From positions 17,868 through 81,867 of the forward strand of contig CANTFL010001069.1 of NCBI GenBank assembly GCA_947650285.1: DNA of 64,000 nucleotides, in the 5' to 3' direction. The first letter of the stretch is position 1; each line of letters starts with the position of its first letter. The DNA is from Hyaloperonospora brassicae (lineage: Eukaryota > Oomycota > Peronosporomycetes > Peronosporales > Peronosporaceae). The notes under the pieces were generated by a model. The model made no database searches, was not told where the DNA came from, and worked only from the letters and a program-made list of their open reading frames with translations. Both the position numbers and the translations under genes were made by a program. Below, one piece after another: positions 45,699-57,085 of this stretch.

Positions 45699-48600
45699 CG
45701 AAGAACAGCGCCGACGTTTTCAACCAGAAAAGACGAGAGAGACGAGAGAGTTGTGGGGCAGACGACTCGTCCGGACACGAGTGCAGTAGCCGTAGCCGTA
45801 GCAGTAGCACTAGCACTAGCAGTGGAAGTGGTAGTAGCAGCTGCTGTCGGGACTTGGCGGGCGACGACCGTCGACGGGGGGGGGGGCGACACACTGGCAA
45901 CGGCGGCGGGGCACAGTGGGGAAATGGGGCGGCGGTGGACTTGTTGACTCGCCCGCGTCTCGTCTCGGTGGCACGGCACATAGAATGGACTCGGACCAGG
46001 GCAACCCAAGTGCCATTGCTGGCTATCGAGCAGTCTGCCTTTCTGTCGGGCGAGTGGCCTGTCTGTCTGTCTGGCTGTTCTGCAGAAAGGCCGAAGATGG
46101 TGGGCACCTTTCTTCCCCCACGCGATCGCCTTCGTGCGATGGGCAGCGACTGCCTCTGCTTTGGTCGCTGCTCGCCCAAAGCTGACGGTGCTGGTCCTGA
46201 ACGCTTGGGCAGGTCGGGCGGGGGATTGGCCGTCGTCCCTGGCCATGTACGTATGCGGAGGCTAAAATTTGGCCGACGGCTGAAGGATCCATCCAGACGC
46301 CCAGTCTGGCGATGGGACCGACCGGCTGACAACGAACTGCTTAGGCTATCCACAGAGCGCCAGCGCGCGATCTGAGAAATGTGATTATGTCACGGGCCAA
46401 TGAGTGTGTGTGTGTGTGTCTGCACTGGCCGTTGTCACGTCGGTGGCCGCCGAGTCTCTATTGTAGTGGCTCTCGCGTTACGTACAGCTTCGACTCTGAC
46501 TACGACTGCGACGATCGTCAACCGATGAGGCCGCACCATCCTCACCTCGACAGATATGATGATGTGTGCTCGTCTGAGTTGCTCGCGTGTGGCTCTCTCA
46601 CATAACGCACCGTACGCCACAACGTCTACGATATTGGAACAGCGGTCCTGTCCGATCCCACCACTTCTTTCCGACACTGCTCGACGTGGCGGTCGTGGCG
46701 AGGCCTTCCACGTTGCTACATCTTGCAATGAATGGCGCGCGCCTCTGCCCGCTCGCATCGCGTCCAATCTTCAAGCACGACACGGCGACAGCAACGTGGC
46801 TGGCGGTGCCGTTCTGTCCGTGCTTCGTTGGCAGCGATGATAAAGTCGCACGGACGACGTCGCCGTGTGACTGTTGCCCTTCAAAGTACACGCACCGCGT
46901 GCGTTGTATGGACCAGCCATGCGAGGAAGAACGGGTAATCCATCACTGCACCCATAGATGCCCGTACGTGGTGTAGAGTTGACACACCGGTCGAGTCGTG
47001 GCCAAGTGTTTGGCTGAGAAGTGCGGGGCATATGGTGCTGGCATTGAGTGGGGTTTAGACGCTGAGGAGACTGATACGGTTCAGACAAACGCTGACAGCT
47101 GAGGAAACGCTGGAGAAAAATGCGTAAACACGTTGGCACAGCTGAACTCGAACAGACCGTTCGACCCTCACGAGGCGGTCAGGTGGTCTAATCGCCTGTT
47201 CGTCAATGGCATCTGCTAGACCGTCAAGGCATTTCTATCCGGATATAAAGCCGGCATGCTGGCGAAGACAATTAGAAAAGGGTAGTGAACGAGTAGGAAG
47301 GATGCGTAAAACAGTAACTCGGACCTATAATGCTACATCGACACGAGACGACCTTGTTCAGTGTGAAGAGCAGAATAGAGACACAGAGCGTAGAATGCAT
47401 GGCCTCAAGGTTTCTATCGGGCCTCTTGGCTTTCTGACACCGATCTCAGTCGATCTAGCTGCTTAGCGACACACCTCGCGACACGGAGGCTGATGATTCG
47501 ATTGTGTTAATCGTTCTACTGTAGCCAGGCTTTACGCGTCACTAATGGCAACGTGCGACCTTGCACTTTGACTTGCTTTCTCGGAACCTCGGACTTCCTC
47601 GCCTCGAGCGCGTTGCCACAGATATAAAACATTGCGTGTCGGCTAACAGCTTGTCGCTCGCTGACAGATCTAAACGAAGTTTATGATCCGATCGGTCCTG
47701 TATTGCATCGAGTGTGTCGTCAATCACAACAAAGAGTCCTACAACGACTTCGGTGTAAAAGAACAAGCGAACGACAAAACGATGCACCCCCCCTCACGAC
47801 GGCATTCGTATGCGCGTGATATGTCCGGCACTAGTCGCAACGAAGCACTGGTCAGATCGCTTGTAAAACTCCGTCCATAAACTCATGCAGTACACCTCTT
47901 TTTCCCTCACTTTTCGAGCATCTCTCCAGATGTCGCCAAGTGGCTTCTCCTGACCACAGCGAGCGCGACACGGTGAGCCACTGCCAATTCGCACTCACGC
48001 AAGTTGCCCGTACTGAACATTGCTCAAGGACAGCGCTCTCAGCCAATGTAAGCTCTTCTTGTTTGTAACTCGTTCACGTATCCAAGAAGCGGCTTGTGAT
48101 TTGGGGTGCGCACGAGACCAGAGTCCGCAGTCCCTAGAATTATCGTGTTGGCCGTAATGGCACCAGTATCCACACGTTGGTAGCCGGTTCGACAAGGCGT
48201 CCGGTGACACATTGTAATGCAACAAATATTGCTCTGCTAGATACCGACAGTGCTCCTATGCGAGTCGTGCGAGTGTCCGTCGAGAAAAAGTCAGCCGGCG
48301 TCAAGTTATTGCACTCCATCGAGGTATGCTAAAAGCATTGAGCCCGCTTGTTCGCAAAAACAACGGCTGCAGCACCTGACGCCACCGAGTTCACAAGTGC
48401 GAAAGACTGCGCCAGTAGCGCAGGCACCCGAAGAAACATCGAGGAACAATCACACGACGTCCATCGAGGCGATTGGCGAGCACTGCAGTAGAGACGTTGT
48501 CTCGTAAGTTCGTAGCCACATAGATAAGCGCATCTTTTGCGAACGGGTTCTCGAGTTCTATTCGATCGAACAGCACTGTAGTCCAAGTGACAGGAGATCG

Positions 48601-49115
48601 TTCGACCCGAATCTCAAGCAGAACCATGACATCAACAATGAACATGCTGTTGCCTGCACCACTGGGTCGAATAGCATCCTAGTTTCGATGCTGTGGTTCG
48701 TCGAGTCTGCGTTGCTGCTCATGACTAGTAAACGACCTCATCTCAGGCAGGTCGGCACGAATGCCATGCTGCTGTACCAGCAATATGTTTACTTGGTAGT
48801 ACGCACGTCGCTATAGTCGTATTGATTGTCCAAAGGTATGCACCATCGACCCGGTGTCGCGCGTTGAACGCGCACTTTGTGGCGCATGCTTTTACGGAAG
48901 CATTCTGCATCCATACTTGAGAGCGACACAATCGCTGCAACACACGCCACAAACACACCGTCTTTGCTCGGCATAGAATGACTCAGTCTAGTCCGTGGTC
49001 AATGTTGCACTCGAAAGGTACTTCATCGAAACATGAGCAGAAAAAACCGAGTTGATGGCATACCAGGGGTGATATTTCATGTTGTTGACGTTTCCACAAA
49101 TGCCAATATGATCTG
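45699..49115. other. Gene-free stretch with simple repeats
   Basis: 45780-46350 is GC-rich and open in several frames on both strands, without domains. It holds an AGC/AGT-rich run (about 45784-45840), an 11-G run (45876-45886) and a TG run (about 46404-46419). 46980-49115 has only short ORFs. Nothing is recognised up to the LTR at 49116. Confidence 0.6.
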
Positions 49116-49564
49116 TGTAACGGGGTAGCCCGTTACATCACATTGTTATTACGAAGACAATGACAACAAAGAATATTACGTTGAATATTCTTTTCACAAT
49201 ATCACCAAGTATAGTGATATTGTTGGGATGACCGAAGGGTCTACTCATTGGTTGATATTGGGATGATATCAACCCACCAATCGCTGCTAGACGCGCGCAA
49301 TGGGTGGTGAGTAGACGTCATCATACATATAGTTATATTAGTATCATTAAGTCAGGACAACAGAGATTCAAGGAGTTATAGGACTTAATTATATTAATGT
49401 CAGTTTTACTTTTACCAAGAGACTAGAGTCTGACTACTTAGTCTCCTTTCCTTCCTCTGTGTAGTTCCTCAAAACACCTAGCAGGGCACTGATCGACCAC
49501 TGTCGTCAGTGGAAGTATACTCCGTACTGGTCAACCAGTACGTAGTCAACAGTGCCCCGTTACA
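49116..49564 (+). repeat. 5' LTR of Gypsy element (449 bp)
   Basis: TGTAACGGGG at the start and CCCCGTTACA at the end, close copy of the LTR at 1121-1560. A candidate primer-binding site beginning TGGTAGCACTTTG follows at 49567; the matching tRNA was not identified. Confidence 0.9.
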
Positions 49565-49614
49565 CCTGGTAGCACTTTGTAGTCCGTCCAAGGACCACAA
49601 CCCCATCGCCCAAC

Positions 49615-51087
49615 ATGAACATGTTGGACGATGTAGACGGCGACAGCTTCCACGGAACCCGTGGAAGCTACTCCCATTTGAGCGACATCGAATGGAGTGC
49701 GATCGAACGAATGCGTTCGACCGTTGGCGTGGAAGCCATCTGGGCCATGCTATCCTCAAGGGATAGGGACCAGCAACATGTCGTCATTAGCAAGTTCTTG
49801 CAACGAGAACTTGATGAGTCGCGAGCGCAGGTGACCTTGTTGCAACAACAAGATCACCAGCGGACCGAAGCACTGAGACAACAACAGTATCAGTCCGCAG
49901 AGCCAACGCGTGAGCGTTGACGAGAGTCTCTAAAACTAGTGGTCTCCAAGTATCGGGGAATCGAGGAAGACTCCCTGTTGAGGTGGTTCGTCGAGCTGGA
50001 CGATGCCATCGATGCTCGTCGCATCGATGATGAGCGAATGCAAGTCTCATTCGCTCAGTCTAACCTGGCAGGAGAAGCCAGAGCTTGGGCCCTGAACCTC
50101 AAGTTGCACGACCCACATGTGTTTGGGTCGTTGAGGATCTTCAAGACCCTGCTCAGTGAGACGTTTGAACCGCCCAGAGCAGAGTTCAGGACTCTTTCGG
50201 AGCTCCTGCAAATCAAGCAGGGTAAGCGTAAGGTTCACGCTTACGCCCAACATGTACGCTACCTTGCAAGCTGCATGGTAGTGAACCCTGTGAGTGAGTT
50301 TGTGTTGATCACAATCTTTATTCAAGGGCTTTCTGACGGTCCCGTTAGGGACCACCTGTTCCGCGGAGAGCTAAAGACGCTCTCAGAGGCAATCTTCGCA
50401 GCGGAGCAAGAAGATTATAGCGTTAGACAGTCTCACGCTACGTTGACCCCGCATCGTCCACAGAGACGATTAGCAGTCGGAGGTCCAGAACCAATGGACC
50501 TCTGTAATGTCGAGGGCGAGAAACCTCGCTCTGCGAATGACAAGCGAATGGTGAGATGCCATCACTGTCATAAACTGGGACACTACGCATATGAATGCAG
50601 TATCCCCCGCTCAGTACCTCGCGGTGCTGAGTGCAGTGTTCACCCACCAGCAAGAAGAACTGGAGGGCGAGGGTCCGTTGCTGTTGCGACTTCGCAACAG
50701 CAAGGTCGGACCATAAAAAAACGGTCGGGATCAGTCGGGTCGGAGCGCCCTACTGATCCAGCAACATCAAGAGAATTCGCAAATCTCTTGACGAAGGTTG
50801 CTCCCGACACACAATTTCTGTGTGTCTCTGCACCTGGTGATGGGGTGTCACTCATCACCTTGAAGTTAGAAGTGACAAAAGACTTGTCACTTCGCGCCCT
50901 AGTTGACTGTGGGGCGTCGAACAATTTTGTTCGTCGCCAGTCGCTAGAGGCAGGAAGTTTCAACTTCGTGGAGCGGGAGATCCCTCCAACGAAGATGACG
51001 GTGCGCCTAGCGACAGGCGCATCGATCACTGTGAAGAAACGTGTAGTCGGAATCCACTACACGTTAGAAAGGCGAAAAGTACGATGA
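49615..51087 (+). pseudogene. gag: gag-protease of Gypsy element, one internal stop
   Basis: One frame from the ATG at 49615 to 51087 (490 codons), interrupted only by TGA at 49918-49920. After a coiled-coil-like Gln-rich start comes a retrotransposon gag domain (EARAWALNLKLHDPHVFGSL). A CCHC zinc knuckle follows at about 50557-50598 (CHHCHKLGHYAYEC), then a retropepsin-like segment (LRALVDCGASNNFVRRQSL). In the protease the usual D-S/T-G is DCG here. A frameshift at about 51070-51085, in a short A-run, separates it from the next part of pol. Confidence 0.85.
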
Positions 51088-53280
51088 TGATTTCATCGTG
51101 CTTGACCTAGATGACAAGTTCGACGTCATCTTAGGGTTGTCTTGGCTCAGGAAATACGAGCCAAGGGTGCGTTGGCAGTATCGATCGGTTACGATACCTG
51201 CCACTTGTTCCTCAGATAACCACCTGACGAATATCTTGGAACGCCCACACTCACGTGGGTGTACTACGAGTGAGTGCGATGGCCTCACTTGTGGTACGGT
51301 CGTTAGCACGACTGTACAAAAACACAATGTAGATGATCACTACATTGTGGAGAAGTCTCACCCAGATCCTGTGGAAGTGATTTCCCAGGAGGTAATCGAG
51401 ACACTGAATGTCGTGGTTAATGATGGATCAAGCGTAGGCGCTTACACGCTTGATCTGGTTGCGCCTCCGAAGTTAACTTCGGAGATAACTCAACTGCCGA
51501 CGCTAGAACCGAAACGGTTCTTGCGTGATCTGCGTAGTGGCAAAGTCAAGCAGATCTGTGTACTCGTCGCGGAGGAAGAGTACGTTACCAATATTCGATC
51601 GGCAACGGTGTTTACTGAGACCGAGAGGGTTCTCAGCAGTTCATCGATGGACGAAAGTGTCATCGATGAGAAGACTCGGATTGAGAGATACGACGTCTCA
51701 ATCCTGGAAGTCGCTTTAGGCAAATCCTTTGTATATAGATGAGATCAAATTCAAGGATGTGTTCCCTGAATCACGTACCATGCGAATTGTCTAAGGATAA
51801 GGGCACCCGACATGAGATCCAGATCAAACCGGGCTAGAAGTACTGTGCCATGAAGCAGTGTCCAATGCCTCGTGAACAAGTACTAACGATCGACAAGTTC
51901 TTTGCCGATCGCTTTGCAGCGGGCCATGTGAGGGAATCAACATCCTCTCACAGCTCTCCGACCTTCTGTGTGCGAAAGGCCACAGGAGGATGGCGGATAG
52001 TGCACGCATTCAACAAGTTGAATGCTGCAACGGTACCGGCTCAGACGCCGATACCGAGGAAGGACGTAATCATAGATGGTATGTCAAAGAGTACCATCTT
52101 TTCGTCCATGGATCTGATGGACGGATTCTATCAGATCCTCATGCGTAAGCGGGACATCCCGTAAACAGCAGTGAGCAACCCCAGCGGTATGCTGTGGGAG
52201 TGGCTAGTGATGCCACAGGGGCTGAGTAATGCCCCTGCAACATTCAACATATGCGTTACAAATCTGTTGAGACCGGTGCGGGATTTCGCACCGAGTTATT
52301 TCGATGATGTGTTCGTCCATAGCCGGGCTATGGATGGAAGGACGGACGTTGAAGTTCACAGAACACACGTTTGTCAGGTTCTTTAACTTATGCGCAAGCA
52401 TAAGTTGTATGCCAACCTCAAGAAGTGTATATTTGCGGCAAGCAAAATACCACTTCTTGGGTGCATCGTCGGCATACAAGGCATGCGCCCTGATCCCGAA
52501 AAGATAAAGGCGATCACCGACTGGCCAGTGCCAGTCGATGTCAAGGGACTAAGGAAGTTCCTTGGTCTAGCGGCGTACTTGCACAAGTACTCGCGCAATT
52601 ACGCCGAGATGACTGTTCATCTTTCTTGCTTGCTCAAGAAAGATGTGAAGTGGTCATGGAACGCTGACTGTCAGCGTTCCTTTGAAAGCATCAAGAAAAG
52701 CTTGATGCAATCGCCCATCTTGGCGATTGCAGATCAGGACAGACCTTTTCATGTGGTCTGTGACGCCAGCGATTTTGTTATCGGCTGTGCGTTGATGCAG
52801 TATGACACAGACGGCGCAGAGCGCGTCGTCTGCTATCAATCGCGTCAGCTGCAACCAGCTGAACGCAATTATCCAGTGCATGACAAGGAACTAATTGCCA
52901 TGAAATATGCACTGGCTAAGTTCCGGGTCTATCTCTTGGGAGATAGACCGTTCATCGTCTATACGGACCATGCGTCACTACGCACGGCCGTAAACAGTCC
53001 ACACCTCTCGCAAAGAATGGCGAGGTGGATGTCCTTCTTCGCGGAGTATAACTTCTCCGTGGAGTACAAGCCAGGACGACTTAATGTCGTCGCTGATGCG
53101 CTTTCGCGCCGGCCCGATTTCGAGCCGGACGCACAACTCAACAGTGATGCTAAGCCTACTGTTGAGACAATAACAGTCAGTGTCTCGTCGTCAACGTTAC
53201 TTGACGACGTAAGGAAGGCCAACGCACAAGGTAAGGATCTTCTGCGACTTGATATATCATCTGGTGAACTCAACTCGTAA
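51088..53280 (+). pseudogene. pol: Reverse transcriptase and RNase H of Gypsy element
   Basis: 51098-51742 reads in frame 2 and completes the protease end (FDVILGLSWLRKYEP). The frame then shifts back, and 51841-53280 continues in frame 1 with stops at 52162-52164 and 52384-52386. The RT palm motifs are visible: KATGGWRIVHAFNKLN, SMDLMDGFYQI, MPQGLSNAPATF and the catalytic YFDD (52297-52308). The thumb (LRKFLGLAAYLHKYSRNYAE) and RNase H (VVCDASDFVIGCAL, YPVHDKELIAMKYAL, TDHASL) follow. The linker to integrase is intact (VEYKPGRLNVVADALSRRPD). Confidence 0.9.
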
Positions 53281-54400
53281 ATGGTTGAAACATTTATCGG
53301 CTTTGTACTGTTCCCCATCGGATCGGTACACAACACGCAACGGGTCGCTGTACTATACAGCTATTGCCTGCGACACGCCTCGTGTAGTTGTTCCCGATCA
53401 TAACAAATTGCGCTTGCGCATCATGTATGAGTGTCACGATGCCACAATAGGCGAACAGTGTGGTAAGGAATAGACTTACCTCATGGTAAGTTGTGACTTT
53501 TACTGGCCCTGCCAGTATCAGTTTGTGCGCTTGTACATTCGTGCTTACGAGGTTTGTGAATGGGAGAAGCCCAGTCCTTCATACCGTGCACCATTGCAGC
53601 CTCTACCTGTCCCAACATAGTACTGGTATTCCATTTCAATGGACTTCGTCTTCGGTTTCCCCGAAGGACGCTCACAAGAATATTGGTACTCTTGTGTTTG
53701 TTGACCGGTTTAGCAAGATGATTCATCTTGCTGCAGTACCCGAGTCGATCACGGCACGAGAATTTGCTCGTGTCTTTATCGACACGACCCTTCGACTCTA
53801 CGGGTATTCCATAAACTTGAAGTCCGACCGTGATCCTCGGTTCACGGCGGACTTTTGGCAATCCGTGTCCCGCTCTCTCGGAACACGATTGAAGGTGTCA
53901 ACATCTGACCATCTAGAAACAGATAATCAGACGGAACGTTTAAAATAGTGCACTCGAAGAAATTATTCGAGGATACGTCCACTCGTTTCCGAGTTGGAGC
54001 GAATTACTACCTATGGTGGAATTCGCCATCAATAATTCGGTGCATGCTTCCACACAGCACACACCGTTTTACGTGAATGGCCTACGCCATCCACGAGTGC
54101 CCACCCTTATAGAGTGTGACTCTTGGATAAGGGGGGAGGGACTCGCTCGAGCAAAAACCGTTTTGGCTCTTGCTCATCACGTGTCGACGCTAACGTCGTC
54201 ACGTACGATGCCGATGTCAATTAGGTCGACATCGAAGAAGAAGATTGTCTCAGTAATAGCCATGACGCTACGATGGATTCAGATGATGATTACGATGCTA
54301 TTTTTCAGCATCAACAACGAGTATTCCAGAGAAGATGAGGACACCCTCGCTGATAAAAAGAAATAGGATAGGACGCTTTATGCAGTTCGCGACAAGGCGA
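53281..54400 (+). pseudogene. pol: Integrase of Gypsy element, heavily broken
   Basis: The zinc-binding N-terminal part (MYECHDATIGE, then DFYWPCQYQFV and CEWEKPS) is split by frameshifts and a stop. The DDE core follows: a first block around SMDFVFG, then VFVDRFSKMIHLAAVPESIT, LKSDRDPRFTADFW and STSDHLETDNQTERL at 53640-53948. The end, MVEFAINNSVHASTQHTPFY (54013 on), is the usual integrase C-terminal part. Decay is stronger here than in the RT region. Confidence 0.85.
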
Positions 54401-55139
54401 ATTAAACAAAACAATGTCTCGTCAGCAGAATAATATCTGCTGTCTCGAGAACCAGTGGTCCGTTTCGTGCAGGACTCCATCACTCACGCGGTGGACCGGC
54501 AGAAATGGAGCGCTGACAAAAATGGAAGAGCAAAAGTTCTTTCATTTATTGAAGGCGATTTAGTCCTACGATCTACGGTTAATCTACCTCGACAAGTAAT
54601 GACTATTGTGGGCAGCAGTAAACCACTGCCCAAGTTTGGTCCCTTCCGTGTGCGCACCGACACGGAAACGAATACACGATCGAGCTGTCGCGAGGGATGC
54701 GCACGCATCCTAAGTTCTACGTGGGGCGTCTCCACCCGTACTGTCAGTAAGAGCCCTCTTCCGAAGATGGAGATAGCCGCCACGTTCAACAATCCCCATC
54801 AGATTCCTACGCTCACGCTCCGGGCGATCATTATGGACGCTTAGTAAAGATACCTCTCCACCGAACTGAGAGATCTTCTTGCGATCTGTCGCCAGATTGT
54901 CAACCAGATAACAGACATCCCGCTCGACCTGAAGCTGTGCAAAGGCGTAATCAACACGATCATTCGCACGATCAGCCTCACATTACTTGCGGTGATTTAG
55001 AACATAATAGGCCAGAGCTTAGCGTCTGTTCCGCTCGTGCTCCAAGCCTTCGCGCAATTCGACGAATGCGCGATCAATCTCGTGTTGGTCGAGACTGTGA
55101 ATCTAACGACTTGATGGGGTTTTTATCCTCCTCCTCCAC

Positions 55140-55340
55140 ATCCTTTGGTGGACTCACACGGTGGTCATAGATTCCTTGTGGAGCATATCCTGAACCACCG
55201 TGACGAATCAGGATCAAGGAAGATCTTACCTCGTCCAGTGGCGGGGATATCCTCCGTCGGGGAACAACTGAGATATTCGCTCTCAACTATTGGTGAATGC
55301 TCCAGGTCTTGTCGAGCAGTACCTAAGAGACGCACCCGTT
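55140..55340 (+). pseudogene. Chromodomain remnant of Gypsy element
   Basis: The frame from 55145 contains HRFLVEHILNHRDESGSRK, the start of a chromodomain of the kind fused to integrase in chromoviruses. The rest (W-x-G-Y part) is lost to a frameshift. Such domains steer integration to chromatin. Confidence 0.6.
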
Positions 55341-55360
55341 GATTGATGGAGGGTCATCGT

Positions 55361-56300
55361 CTAAAAATACCCTACACATCCGTAAAGGAATTGAAACGTC
55401 TCAATATCTTGGTACATGTCAGACGAGATGCGCGCCACCCAATAAGGTTGATTAGGGAGGAAGACCTCCCTATGTTTGCGAGCAGAGTTTTCAACACAAC
55501 TCTGACAATTCTCTCCCCACGAGAGGCAAGGTAACCTAGCCTCTTGAGACAATCGGTGCAACCTAAAGTGAGCTCCAGTTGGTCGATTTCTGTTTGAAAC
55601 TATAGCGAGCTGCAATAATTGTTTGTCAGCCAAGCTTCATGGCCAACATTTCAATGTTGCCGATAAGTGAGTTCCACGCCAGCACCAATAAAAAAATGTT
55701 TCGGTTGCGGTCGCCGTGATACTATAGATGTCTGAAAAAGACATTGGTGTCACACTCATGTTTGATGTGATGTTACTAACACTGACATTGATACACGGAG
55801 TCTTGACAAATCGAGGAGTGGGATTCGAAAACTACCAGTGGTATAACCATACCACTGCCATGCCTGGTAAGGAGGTCTAATTTTCAGTAGCAGATCGTAA
55901 CGCGTTATAATTCTGGTTCTCTTGCGCAGTGCAGACATAAGTAATGTCACTAACGATCTCCGCAATCACTGGAATTTCTACGGCGACGATGACTCAGTGA
56001 AGAGTCATCGGCATCGTCGAGATTAATAACTCCATCATGTTTCTCACTCGCATCATATTAGTGCGAGCGAGATCGTTTCGATCCCCGTGACGACTCAACA
56101 GACTCGTCGGATAAGTCGAACAAAGTATGGCGCAGAGTCTTATCGAGACTGCCACGAGACTTAGCAGTCGTCGTTCCCGCACCCACGGCTTTATAGCCAG
56201 GCTTTGCGGGAGACTTTGAGTCGGACAGGGGTTCCGACTCGCTTGAATAGACATCCTCTATTTCGGGTTTCGACGTCCATGAGACTACCACCCGCAGCAG
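55361..56300 (-). pseudogene. Antisense ORF remnant of Gypsy element
   Basis: Minus-strand frames at 55361-55633 (RPTGAHFRLHRLSQEARLPC) and 56058-56291 (RHTLFDLSDES) match the C-terminal and middle parts of the antisense product at 73-988. The order and direction relative to the LTR are the same. Frameshifts break it into pieces. It extends the C-terminal homology (CVENSARKHREVF) that is out of frame in the left copy. Confidence 0.55.
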
Positions 56301-56620
56301 GAGCTAGAAAAGTACGTGGATGACCACGTGCACCTGCAGTATTGGGTGTTGCAGGATTCTTATCAGCAGCATCAGGCAATAGAAACGCCTGCTGCCGAGT
56401 ATTGGGTAGCTTGTTCGCCGGCTACACGCATCCGTTCAGCCGATTCAGAGGCAGCCTTGCTCGCGCAGCGCATAGCCGGACTCGTCATGCGCTGAAAAGC
56501 GGTAAGCAATAATCAAAACTAACAAGTGTCTTCTTTTCCCCAGAGCGACCAAACGGGAGTCCCTCTGTTGCCAATCAATCCAATCACTCACCATAGGGAC
56601 TGCTTATTTGAGGAAAGTGA

Positions 56621-57085
56621 TGCAACGGGGTGAGCCCGTTACCTAAAATTGATACGAATGGATCAACTTTTGAGTAGTATCTATTTCGATAATATCCAAT
56701 CAACATTACTCGAGAAGAGGTAATGTTGGCGGAATGTTATCATCAATAGTAACATATTCTACTCACGAATTGCTTGATGTAATACTCTATACCAACCAAA
56801 TTGACCACCAATCGATGCCAGACGAGCGCAATGGGTGGTGAGCAAGAAACTCACATAGGAGGACTGTAGTTTAATATAGCCAGATTAGGACAGAGATGGT
56901 TTATTAGGAAGACTTCACTGTATCAAATACAGCTCTACCTTTCCCTTTAAACAGAGATTCCGTGTTCTGTTCACTTCCTCGCGCTTCGTCACGCCACGTG
57001 TACGTTGACGTATAGAGTACGCATCCTTGTGTTCTACTAATAGAAGGTCTTACCAGTCGTCTGCTTAAGAGCGTGCTCCGTTACG
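56621..57085 (+). repeat. 3' LTR-like sequence of a different Gypsy subfamily
   Basis: Begins TGCAACGGGGTGAGCCCGTT and ends about GTGCTCCGTTACG. It keeps conserved islands of the LTR at 1121 (CCACCAATCG, GCGCAATGGGTGGTGAG, AGGACAGAGA), but most of the rest differs. The right boundary is set by comparison and is approximate. Confidence 0.7.

Larger units (their letters stand above)
49116..57085 (+). mobile_element. Ty3/Gypsy retroelement with chromodomain, decayed and apparently chimeric
   Basis: The order is 5' LTR (49116-49564), gag and protease, RT and RNase H, integrase, a chromodomain remnant, an antisense ORF remnant, a purine tract (about 56610-56620), and a 3' LTR-like sequence (56621-57085). 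This is the Ty3/Gypsy order. Several stops and frameshifts disable it. The two ends are different LTR families. The 5' LTR is nearly the same as that at 1121-1560; the 3' LTR shares only islands with it. No matching target duplication is seen (ATCTG before, AGAAA after). Confidence 0.88.

Noticed and set aside
45527..46375. 282-codon plus-strand and 418-codon minus-strand ORFs upstream of PP2C
   Set aside because: GC-rich, repeat-containing DNA is open in several frames; the promoter-like site and first suitable ATG put the PP2C start at 45663.
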